This document shows positions 16,918-24,358 of a DNA stretch of 54,115 nucleotides, piece after piece; the first letter of the stretch is position 1; every line of letters begins with the position of its first letter. The notes under the pieces are model-generated. The model made no database searches. It was not told the DNA's origin and saw only the letters and a list, made by a program, of their open reading frames with translations. Source of the stretch: JAGVJT01 sp964513205. GTDB taxonomy: Bacteria > Pseudomonadota > Gammaproteobacteria > Legionellales > Legionellaceae. The position numbers were made by a program, and so were the translations under genes. Location of the stretch: the NCBI GenBank assembly GCA_964513205.1, contig CAZELP010000011.1:1-54115 (forward strand). Direction: 5' to 3'.

Positions 16918-17853
16918 ATGAAAGTTTGTATCATTGTCGAGCATGACAATCATCGGATGCATCCTTCTTTTCCTCATGTTTTGACTGCTGCTCGTAGTCT
17001 AGGTGAAGAGATAACTGCGGTTGTGATTGGTCATCAGTGTCAATCGGTGGCAGAAGAAGTTTCGAAATTTGAAGGTGTTTCATCTGTTTTACACATCGAT
17101 AATTTGTGCTACGAGCATCATTTTTCTGAAAATTTGAGCTTAGTCATTCATGACGTATTACAAAACGAAGAAGCGTTTTTAATGGCTTCAACTACTTTTG
17201 GAAAGGATTTATTACCTAGGTGCGCTGCTTTATTTGATGTCGCTATGCTTTCAGATGTGACTGCAATTTTAAGTGCAGATACTTTTGAGCGCCCCATTTA
17301 TGCGGGCAATGCGATAGAGACCATTCAATCTTTAGATACAAAAAAAATACTCACGATCCGACAAACCGCTTTTGATGCTTCGCTTGTAGGGCATAATCAG
17401 GCATCAATCAAGCAACTCCAATGCGTGATCCCAACCGAAAAAACAGTTTTTGTAAGTCGCCAAGTGAATACATCGGTAAGACCTGAGCTGACACAAGCAA
17501 AGCGAATCGTATCGGGAGGTCGAGCACTTCAGAGTGCTGAGAACTTTAAATTGATTGAAGCATTGGCGGATACGCTTGGTGCTGCTGTTGGAGCATCTCG
17601 TGCGGCTGTAGATGCGGGTTTTATTTCAAACGATACACAAGTCGGTCAAACGGGGAAGGTCGTTGCTCCAGATCTTTATGTCGCGATAGGTATTTCTGGT
17701 GCGATACAGCATGTTGCCGGAATAAAAGATGCGAAAGTCATTGTGGCGATCAATAAAGATCCGGAGGCCCCTATTTTTCAAATTGCAGATTATGGTTTAG
17801 TTGGAGACTTGTTTGTGCTGGTTCCTGAGCTAATTGAACAATTAAAACAATAG
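16918..17853 (+). CDS. etfA: electron transfer flavoprotein alpha subunit
   Basis: EtfA holds the FAD of the heterodimer. The C-terminal FAD domain is intact: GRALQSAENFKLIEALA, then the SRAAVDAGF, GQTGKVVAPDLYVAIGISGAIQH and AINKDPEAPIFQIADYGLVGDL segments. Length 311 is normal. It begins 15 nt after etfB with GGAAGGAG as ribosome site and ends 11 nt before ald. Confidence 0.97.
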   Translation: MKVCIIVEHDNHRMHPSFPHVLTAARSLGEEITAVVIGHQCQSVAEEVSKFEGVSSVLHIDNLCYEHHFSENLSLVIHDVLQNEEAFLMASTTFGKDLLPRCAALFDVAMLSDVTAILSADTFERPIYAGNAIETIQSLDTKKILTIRQTAFDASLVGHNQASIKQLQCVIPTEKTVFVSRQVNTSVRPELTQAKRIVSGGRALQSAENFKLIEALADTLGAAVGASRAAVDAGFISNDTQVGQTGKVVAPDLYVAIGISGAIQHVAGIKDAKVIVAINKDPEAPIFQIADYGLVGDLFVLVPELIEQLKQ

Positions 17854-17864
17854 GAGTTTGTCTC

Positions 17865-18980
17865 ATGCTAGTGGGTGTACCAAAGGAAATTAAATCACAT
17901 GAAAATAGAGTGGGCTTGGTGCCTGCAAGTGTTCGCGAAATTATTCATGCTGGAAGTCAGGTCTTAATTGAAAAAAATGCGGGAATAGGGATTGGCATTT
18001 CGGATGAAGCGTATGTTGCTGCTGGGGCAAAGATTGTTGATTCAGCCGAAGAAGTTTTTGCGCGTGCCGATTTAATTGTTAAAGTCAAAGAGCCTCAGCC
18101 TGCCGAATGTCGTAAGCTTCGAGAAGGACAAACCTTATTTACTTACTTGCATTTGGCTCCAGATCCACAGCAGGCTCGATTATTGAAAGAGTCTGGAGTG
18201 ACTGCAATTGCTTATGAAACTGTGACGCAACCGGGCGGTGGTCTACCTTTATTGACACCGATGTCGCAAGTTGCTGGTCGCATGTCAATTCAGGCGGGTG
18301 CGCATTGTCTTGAGATGGCCCAAGGAGGAAGTGGCGTTCTATTGAGCGGTGTTCCCGGAGTATTGCCTGGAAAAGTAGTGGTGATTGGCGGTGGAGTTGT
18401 CGGTACAAATGCGGCAAGAATGGCCATTGGTTTAGGTGCTGAAGTGACTGTTTTAGATAAGTCATTGGCGCGTCTTCAGGAGCTTGATGCGCAGTATGGT
18501 TTGATGTTAAATACAGTTTATGCGACTGTAGAAGCAATTGAACAACATGTTCTTTCTGCCGATCTTGTGATTGGGGCTGTTCTTGTGCCTGGTGCTGCGG
18601 CGCCCAAGCTTCTTTCTCGCGCATTGCTTAGAAAAATGCGTCCTGGTTCTGTCTTGGTGGATGTGGCGATTGATCAAGGTGGGTGTTTTGAGACGAGTCA
18701 TCCGACAACACATCAGGATCCAACATATGTTGTGGACGATATTGTGCATTATTGCGTCGCAAATATGCCGGGTGCTGTACCCAGAACGTCAACATTTGCT
18801 CTTAATAATGCAACGTTGCCTTTTGTACTAAGTCTTGTGACAAAAGGACCTAAGCTTGCTTTACTCTCTGATCCACATTTTCTTCATGGTCTAAATGTGC
18901 ATCGTGGACACATCACTTACGAAGCTGTTTCATCTGCACTGGGGTTTGATTATGTTGAGCCTAAAGAAGCATTGAGTTAA
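17865..18980 (+). CDS. ald: alanine dehydrogenase
   Basis: Catalyses reversible NAD-dependent oxidative deamination of L-alanine to pyruvate and ammonia. The 371-residue protein has the family start (VGVPKEIKSHENRVGL), the catalytic Lys in VKVKEPQ (about residue 74), the catalytic His in YLHLAPD (about 95), and the NAD-binding GGGVVGTNAARMA turn (about 173-185). The AlaDH C-terminal segment TSTFALNNATLPFV is present. Its tight linkage to etfBA suggests amino-acid carbon feeding into respiration; alanine and related amino acids are major fuels of intracellular Legionellales (inference). Confidence 0.95.
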   Translation: MLVGVPKEIKSHENRVGLVPASVREIIHAGSQVLIEKNAGIGIGISDEAYVAAGAKIVDSAEEVFARADLIVKVKEPQPAECRKLREGQTLFTYLHLAPDPQQARLLKESGVTAIAYETVTQPGGGLPLLTPMSQVAGRMSIQAGAHCLEMAQGGSGVLLSGVPGVLPGKVVVIGGGVVGTNAARMAIGLGAEVTVLDKSLARLQELDAQYGLMLNTVYATVEAIEQHVLSADLVIGAVLVPGAAAPKLLSRALLRKMRPGSVLVDVAIDQGGCFETSHPTTHQDPTYVVDDIVHYCVANMPGAVPRTSTFALNNATLPFVLSLVTKGPKLALLSDPHFLHGLNVHRGHITYEAVSSALGFDYVEPKEALS

Positions 18981-18995
18981 ACTTTTGAATTCATT

Positions 18996-19025
18996 ACAAG
19001 GCTTATGGCGTTCCATGGGCCTTGT
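18996..19025 (+). terminator. hairpin after ald
   Basis: ACAAGGC (18996-19002) pairs with GCCTTGT (19019-19025). Inside, ATGG and CCAT add a second short stem with a CGTT loop. No T tract follows, so it may need Rho or simply protect the 3' end. It also marks the left edge of the accessory island. Confidence 0.5.
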
Positions 19026-19040
19026 TGCATAACAGAAATT

Positions 19041-19670
19041 TTAGATGATGGGGCTCGGGCGATAAATGGGTGTTGATTGTCTTGAGCTGAGTTCTGCATC
19101 CAGTGCGTCACCTCTTTCTGACAGTGTTTTTGCATATTCTTCAACTTCTAAAAAGCGATGGTATGTTTTCGGTATAAAGGCGATGTAGGTTTGAATGAGT
19201 TCAGTAACGTCAGTATCATTGGTTAATATTTGATAAAAATTCGTCCAGAACCGAATTAATTTTGAGATATTTTTTTTCTGATCGATGAGATCTGGCACTG
19301 GCGAAACCATCTCGTTTCTAGATGAGCTGCGAGAGCTATTTAGCGATAACCAACTTTTAGTAAAAGGAATTGGAGAGTATCTCAATAAGGAAGGAGATTG
19401 TCTTGGCGGGGTCATGTTGAAATATTCATCTAATTTCTGAAGATTGCAAAAAAACTGACTTGTTTTAAGCCAATTTTTTGCAATAAAATCAATCAGCTCA
19501 TCTGAACTGTTGTTTTCACATAATGCCTGTAAATATGTCATACAATCTTTGCTGTGCTGAATCGCTTGTAGAAACTTTTCGTCAGTCGTATCTTTTTCTG
19601 AATCACTCAAGATTGAGATATTGATAATGAGAATTTCAACTGCTTCTTTAGATTGTTTGATAAACATCAA
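19041..19670 (-). CDS. unknown 209-residue protein
   Basis: No family recognised. No signal peptide or membrane helix. The N-terminal 85 residues look helical, residues about 88-120 are rich in Pro, Ser and Arg (linker-like, SLNSSRSSSR), and the C-terminal third is again helical, ending in a Ser/Pro-rich tail. Composition and context resemble lineage-specific effector-like proteins of Legionellales. It is first in a run of minus-strand accessory genes. Function unknown. Confidence 0.6.
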   Translation of the reverse strand: MMFIKQSKEAVEILIINISILSDSEKDTTDEKFLQAIQHSKDCMTYLQALCENNSSDELIDFIAKNWLKTSQFFCNLQKLDEYFNMTPPRQSPSLLRYSPIPFTKSWLSLNSSRSSSRNEMVSPVPDLIDQKKNISKLIRFWTNFYQILTNDTDVTELIQTYIAFIPKTYHRFLEVEEYAKTLSERGDALDAELSSRQSTPIYRPSPII

Positions 19671-19714
19671 TTGACCTCTTTAAGTTCATCATGTAAATAT
19701 ATCATCCAATTATT

Positions 19715-19729
19715 AAGGCAATATTAGTA
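19715..19729 (+). repeat. left copy of 15-bp direct repeat flanking the 833-residue gene
   Basis: AAGGCAATATTAGTA occurs here and again at 22422-22436 in the same orientation. Together they bracket the large gene at 19830-22331. The surrounding 19671-19829 has no gene, but its frame through the repeat is open for about 40 codons with protein-like composition, which may be a decayed gene. Confidence 0.7.
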
Positions 19730-19829
19730 GTACATGACCAAAAACCTGTCATTCCCGCGTTAGGTGGCCATGTTATTTGTTACTGTCGTGATCGTTACGT
19801 AGCTGGAATCGCTATGGCATTGTGATTGA

Positions 19830-22331
19830 CTAAAGACCGTGAGATTGGGACTCCTGTGGGTTTAATGGCTGGCTTAGAAATAGTCGCGACTGCTCGCGGT
19901 CGTCAGTTCTCACTTTACCAATGGTCGTTAATGCGGCCGAATCAATCGCGACCCGCGTGCTCGTCGCCGCCGCACGCGCCCCACCGGCTCCGCGCGCCGT
20001 CCACTCCCACGCCCGCCGCCATATTCCATATGAAAATCCTAAACCAGAATCTACCGAATAAGAGTTAGGCGCAAACCAAACATCATTTGTACCCGTATCA
20101 TAGTTATAAAATTTAAGATGGCGTTTTAGGTTGGCTGGATTTGAGGCATCCAATAACTCTTTGTTTTGAATGACCTGGTCAAAAGAACGCACGGGATGGC
20201 AATATTCATGCGCAATATGAGCAGGTATGTCTCGTTGGGCGCGCCCAACTTCCTCTATCCAGATTTTATCGAGTGCATCCAAATCTGCTTGAGTCTTGTT
20301 CAGTTTCTTATCGTATTCAGTCACATAATGATTTAATGCATCGATTAATGGTGTGAGGTCAAAACCTGCATCTTGATGTTCTATCACGTTGCCCTGTTTG
20401 TCTTTTGTGGTATAGTGCAAGCCTTGAAGTTGGGGCATAGGTTCAAACAGCCGTCCAAAAAGCTCGGAAGATGACACTGGCTTTTCTATCTCTTGAACTC
20501 GCGTAAGAATCAATAGCCTTGTTTCTTCATTGATTCGGATGTATTTTTCCAGCATTCTCTGCATATGAGTATCTTTAGCCCAGTACGCATACTCATAGGC
20601 GGTGCAATTAAACGTTCGACCGGAATAGTCAGTGAAGGGAATACTATCCGCTTGCAAAAGTGCCTGAGCTAACTCTGGATCTTGTTGAAGCAGTGCTTCG
20701 GCCTCGTCTTGCTCACCATATGCCACGTGTTGCAAAAACTGTTTGGCATCAATTTTAGGTTTAAAATCCGGACGCTCCAATTTAAATTGAGCAAGAAGTT
20801 CTTTTGAGAGTGTTGGGTCAGGATGGTTGCTAATATCCTCATATAAAGCTTGTAAAGCATCCCTATCCATTTGGGATAAATCTATCTCTATTTCTTTGAT
20901 GTCAGCTTGAATATGCTCATTTTTGTGTGGAATGATGTGATTGGGTTTATCTACTGTATTAAAGTCTTTTAGTTGCACATCAAGACGGCTGTCTGGCCGC
21001 ACCATTTGTAAGAAATTTGCAAAATGAACGACCATGCTCCCTTGATGAGCCGCAAATAAACCGCCTCTCTTAGCCAGCAACATAAACTCATCAAAGTGAG
21101 GTGATTCCTTGATTGCTTCCCATTGTGATTGAAATCGTTCATGGAGTGTTGGACTTCCTGTTAATGCGGGCAGGCTTTCTTCAGAAATAAGTGTTGTTAA
21201 ACTAAAACGATTTTGATGCTGATTGATGAACGAAATCAGCGCTTCTTCGACCGAGGCACTGTGGGCTAAAGCTTCTTTAACGGCTTCGGCTAACGCCTCG
21301 ACCAGTGCCTCATCACTTTCTAAGACTTGACCAAAATCAGCCGTTGTTATACCGGCTTCTTGGCATGCAATATTAAGATGTGCCAAAAAGAACTGCGTAA
21401 GAATAGACAATCGCTCTGCATTATTCACGGTGTAAAAAGGCGAGCCTTCAACATCATCAAATAGATTGGGAGTGCAATAGTGAATCAATCCATTCACATA
21501 GTCCTCTATTGTGGCGGGATTATCTGCATTGATTCCCAATTGTTCATCCAAATAGGCTTGATTCATTGGAGTGGCGGCAATAGCCGCTGCTGTTCTCTGA
21601 GATTGATTGCTCTGTGTGTGCTCGAAACTCACCTCAATCCCAAGGTAAGCTTTAATTTCATCTTTGAGTTGAGCTTTGATTTGATCAAAATCAACTGGCA
21701 ATCTTGCACGCTTTGAGCGAATGAGCGCTATCAACCCTTCTGTTGATTTGGGTTTCAATGATATCGTTTGATAGCGAGCTCGCAGAGTATCGAATAAAGA
21801 ATCTTTTGGGACAATGTCATCATTCACCATCTGATTATGATTGGCACTAAAAGTTGGCTCTATAGCTGTCGTACGCAAGTAATTATCCTGTACTCTGGGT
21901 CTTAGAATGATGCTATGCAAATTGGCGTCAACCGATTGCATTAAGTGAATTAAGGCTTCAGGATATACAGGGAAATTCCTCATTAAGGGATTAGTAATTC
22001 GGTTATCTTGTTGTAGTTGTTTTAAAATATCCAAATAAGTATCGATTTGTGACAGGCGATGCGCTTTCGCAGTCTTTTCTGCTGACGCTGGCATATATTT
22101 TAAACCAAATTCTAATAGTGCTTTATAATGGGTGAGCACCCCAAGAGCAGACCTTTCTTTGTCGGCGCCTGCAAGACCAAAAAACTCCTGTAAGGAATAC
22201 ACCGATTTACACGTATTATCTAATCCAATTTCAGTGCCACTCATGATGGGCATTAATAAGTGAACCGTATTCGTCTTCGGATTGACATAAATATATCTTG
22301 GTGCTGTCGGCTCTTTGATGGGTAGCTTCAT
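19830..22331 (-). CDS. large unknown protein with one ankyrin-like module, effector-like
   Basis: This 833-residue soluble protein belongs to no enzyme family I can name. It is mostly helical. A segment at about residues 525-595 (QHVAYGEQDEAEALLQ, then TDYSGRTFNCTAYEYA) closely resembles an ankyrin-like module found in many uncharacterised Legionella and Coxiella effector-type proteins. A possible HxxxH-like HIAHEYCH lies near residue 730, without further support for a protease. Residues about 771-800 are encoded by an abruptly G+C-rich patch. A 15-bp direct repeat flanks the gene, suggesting acquisition as a unit. The ATG at 22331 gives MKLPIKEPTAPRYIYVN. Role is unknown; secretion is inference. 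Confidence 0.72.
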   Translation of the reverse strand: MKLPIKEPTAPRYIYVNPKTNTVHLLMPIMSGTEIGLDNTCKSVYSLQEFFGLAGADKERSALGVLTHYKALLEFGLKYMPASAEKTAKAHRLSQIDTYLDILKQLQQDNRITNPLMRNFPVYPEALIHLMQSVDANLHSIILRPRVQDNYLRTTAIEPTFSANHNQMVNDDIVPKDSLFDTLRARYQTISLKPKSTEGLIALIRSKRARLPVDFDQIKAQLKDEIKAYLGIEVSFEHTQSNQSQRTAAAIAATPMNQAYLDEQLGINADNPATIEDYVNGLIHYCTPNLFDDVEGSPFYTVNNAERLSILTQFFLAHLNIACQEAGITTADFGQVLESDEALVEALAEAVKEALAHSASVEEALISFINQHQNRFSLTTLISEESLPALTGSPTLHERFQSQWEAIKESPHFDEFMLLAKRGGLFAAHQGSMVVHFANFLQMVRPDSRLDVQLKDFNTVDKPNHIIPHKNEHIQADIKEIEIDLSQMDRDALQALYEDISNHPDPTLSKELLAQFKLERPDFKPKIDAKQFLQHVAYGEQDEAEALLQQDPELAQALLQADSIPFTDYSGRTFNCTAYEYAYWAKDTHMQRMLEKYIRINEETRLLILTRVQEIEKPVSSSELFGRLFEPMPQLQGLHYTTKDKQGNVIEHQDAGFDLTPLIDALNHYVTEYDKKLNKTQADLDALDKIWIEEVGRAQRDIPAHIAHEYCHPVRSFDQVIQNKELLDASNPANLKRHLKFYNYDTGTNDVWFAPNSYSVDSGLGFSYGIWRRAWEWTARGAGGARAAATSTRVAIDSAALTTIGKVRTDDREQSRLFLSQPLNPQESQSHGL
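19933..20020. other. G+C-rich patch inside the 3' end of the 833-residue gene
   Basis: About 88 bases are dominated by G and C (roughly three quarters by eye) inside a genome that is otherwise A+T-rich. On the coding strand they encode an Ala/Arg/Gly/Thr-rich stretch. Borders are abrupt on both sides. Confidence 0.6.
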
Positions 22332-22421
22332 ATGTGTACTTTAATTGTCTATCATGTCTTGTAGTATAGCATTTTTATCGACAACAGAGGTCAAGACGCA
22401 TTGAGTAATGGAGTAGTACGG

Positions 22422-22436
22422 AAGGCAATATTAGTA
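22422..22436 (+). repeat. right copy of 15-bp direct repeat
   Basis: Exact copy of the sequence at 19715-19729, located 91 bp upstream of the 833-residue gene start. The frame through it is open from about 22370 to 22469 and could be a decayed coding end. Nothing else gene-like is seen in 22332-22586. Confidence 0.7.
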
Positions 22437-22586
22437 ATTCGAGCAGCAAAGCTTACAGGTGATGAGATTAAATTTTGAATTGGATAAGAGACCCAGTTTT
22501 TATAGAATAACAATCAATTGGTTTTCTTCGTTGATATGATACCATGAGGTGGTGCTTAACACTTTGATTTTAAAAGGGAGTTGATT

Positions 22587-23063
22587 GTGTTTTCTTATTT
22601 ACGAAAATTGACTACATTTTTTCGCTTACCTCTTCGGCAGAAATGTTTCTTTGTTTTAAATTTCTTTTTATGCGGAGTAGCAAAATTTTGTATTTTGCTT
22701 TTCTCTTATCGCACTTTATCTCGTTATTTTGGGCATGCTCATCAAATGATCATGGCTTCTTCGATGACCACATCTGAACAATATCAGAAAGCTCTATTTA
22801 TTCGTCGTTCTATACGTTTGGCCGCTCGGTATACACCGTGGGATTCTAGCTGTTTGACACAAGCGTTAGTTGCTAAATTTTGGTGTAATCGTTGGGGTAT
22901 CCCCTATTTTTTATTTATTGGATTGGCAAAAAATGCACCTAAACCATTGGGTAAAGAGGCCCATGCTTGGATAATGACGGGTGCTTTAGCGATTACAGGT
23001 GGCTATTGTTTTGATTCGCACCATATCATTAGCACATTTTCAAATCTACCGCGAGGCCCTTAG
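22587..23063 (+). CDS. stand-alone lasso-peptide B2-like (McjB C-terminal) transglutaminase-fold protein
   Basis: The 158-residue protein carries the cysteine-protease-like core of lasso-peptide B2 leader peptidases: a catalytic Cys in DSSCLTQALV, a His in KEAHAWI about 45 residues later, and a closing GGYCFD segment. The N-terminal third is helical and hydrophobic. The GTG at 22587, 6 nt after AAAAGGGAG, is preferred to the TTG at 22581. Known lasso clusters also need a precursor, a B1 (PqqD-like) protein, an Asn-synthetase-like cyclase and an exporter; none is visible here. The 3' end overlaps the convergent PPR gene by 4 nt. Confidence 0.72.
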   Translation: MFSYLRKLTTFFRLPLRQKCFFVLNFFLCGVAKFCILLFSYRTLSRYFGHAHQMIMASSMTTSEQYQKALFIRRSIRLAARYTPWDSSCLTQALVAKFWCNRWGIPYFLFIGLAKNAPKPLGKEAHAWIMTGALAITGGYCFDSHHIISTFSNLPRGP

Positions 23064-24250
23064 TTTTGTATGGGATGAAACGACTCAAAATATTCGTCTG
23101 ATGAAAGCTCTTTTGATCGACTAGGGGAGAATATACTGTGTTTGGTGATGTTTGTAGTTGTTGGTAGTATGGACATGGTGATGGGTGTTTCTTCGAGTTT
23201 CATCTGAATTTCAGATTCGGATATTCCTTTTCTTTTGATGACACAGGTAATCGCTTTTCTTAGAGATTGTACACGTGCGTTCATGATGGCAGAACCGTGA
23301 GTGGATTGCTCATCAAACGACAATGTGAGCGTTAGAGGGCTACTCCTTTTTTCTTTTAGCTCTTCCTCGAGTCGTCTTTTTAACCCGAAATAGACGACAC
23401 CGAAAGATAATCCATCGAGATTAAAAAACTCGCCGTTTCTCATGTCGGGTATTTCTGGGTATTGAGCGCTGATTTCATCCAAAAGTTCAACGCCATCGTA
23501 TGAAGTTTTTTTATAATCGCCGAATGCGAGTATCGTCAAGACATGCATGTAACTTCTTGCTGTCTCTAAGGAATAGTCTTTTGCTTCGTTTAAGATCTCC
23601 ATCGACAATTCGACGTCAGGTTCTGTATTTTTAGAAAATGCATACAATACACTTTCGTACGTTCCTTGGTCAAAAAATCTAAGATCGATTGCTTCTCTAA
23701 AAAGGTTGTAGGCTTCGAGAGAGATGTCTCTGGGATGTGCTTTTTTTCTTGCAATGGTATAAATCATATTTGTAAAAATTTGTGCACTTAGCTTTCCATC
23801 TCTTTTGGCTTGATCAAAAACACGATAAGCTTGAACAAAATTTGGATGTTGTGTTTTTTGGATAATATAAATCATGCAAGTATAAAGACGAGAGCTCAAT
23901 GCATTTTTTCTGCGTGCTTCTTTAAAAATTTTGTATCCCTCATTTGAATTGGGCTTTTTACTTTTAGCAATGGCATAAAGAATATCCGAATAGAGGGGGG
24001 GCGTGTCTAATCCCAGTCGTTTTGCTTCATCGAAAAGTTGAAATGCTAAACAAAGTTCTACATTTTGAGCGCTTGCAATAAGATAAAGCATGGCTGAGAA
24101 TATTCCGGCTGAGAGAAGGTTTTGATCTCGAGCTTCTTCAAGTATTTTAAGCCCTTCATTCACATTTGGCTCTTTTTGAGTGGCGAGCATTTGTATTCGA
24201 TGGATCATATTGAACATGTGTAGTTGATTAAGATGAGGTGAAGAAGGCAT
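23060..24250 (-). CDS. pentatricopeptide-repeat (PPR) protein with degenerate Smr-like C-terminus
   Basis: After a short lead, about six tandem repeats of 35-37 residues (residues about 30-245) follow the PPR pattern: an EA/F helix such as AFQLFDEAKRLG, then a second helix such as YSDILYAIAKSK. Segment NLDGLSFGVVYFGLKRRLEEE and the following beta-strand and helix match the layout of an Smr domain but lack its LDxH histidine and TGxG motif. PPR proteins bind RNA and act almost only in mitochondria and plastids. The C-terminal tail is acidic (KELSSDEYFESF). The frame extends to a TTG at 24280; the ATG at 24250 is chosen, with neither having a strong ribosome site. Confidence 0.75.
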   Translation of the reverse strand: MPSSPHLNQLHMFNMIHRIQMLATQKEPNVNEGLKILEEARDQNLLSAGIFSAMLYLIASAQNVELCLAFQLFDEAKRLGLDTPPLYSDILYAIAKSKKPNSNEGYKIFKEARRKNALSSRLYTCMIYIIQKTQHPNFVQAYRVFDQAKRDGKLSAQIFTNMIYTIARKKAHPRDISLEAYNLFREAIDLRFFDQGTYESVLYAFSKNTEPDVELSMEILNEAKDYSLETARSYMHVLTILAFGDYKKTSYDGVELLDEISAQYPEIPDMRNGEFFNLDGLSFGVVYFGLKRRLEEELKEKRSSPLTLTLSFDEQSTHGSAIMNARVQSLRKAITCVIKRKGISESEIQMKLEETPITMSILPTTTNITKHSIFSPSRSKELSSDEYFESFHPIQN

Positions 24251-24358
24251 TGGTCTTATTGTGTTCTTAAAGATTAACAATCGATCATTATAACGTGGTT
24301 TTTTCCATAGGTCTACTTCTAGCGCAATCAGAACCGCCTATATGGGTAATGTTTTGAA

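Noticed and set aside
18139..18624. 161-codon open frame on the minus strand inside ald
   Set aside because: It is antisense to a well-supported enzyme, has Gln/His-rich chance composition and no ribosome site.
19779..19812. palindromic genomic repeat of the TCATTCCCGCG...GGAATC type
   Set aside because: Only partial similarity at 19750-19810 and no second copy seen in the window.
19826..20068. plus-strand frame through the G+C-rich patch
   Set aside because: Long only because high G+C removes stops; Pro/Ser/Arg composition is not protein-like and the minus-strand gene covers it.
19715..22436. insertion sequence or transposon
   Set aside because: Direct repeats are present, but no terminal inverted repeats and no transposase were found.
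22587..23063. complete lasso peptide biosynthetic cluster
   Set aside because: Only a B2-like gene is visible; precursor, B1, cyclase and exporter are missing within the island.
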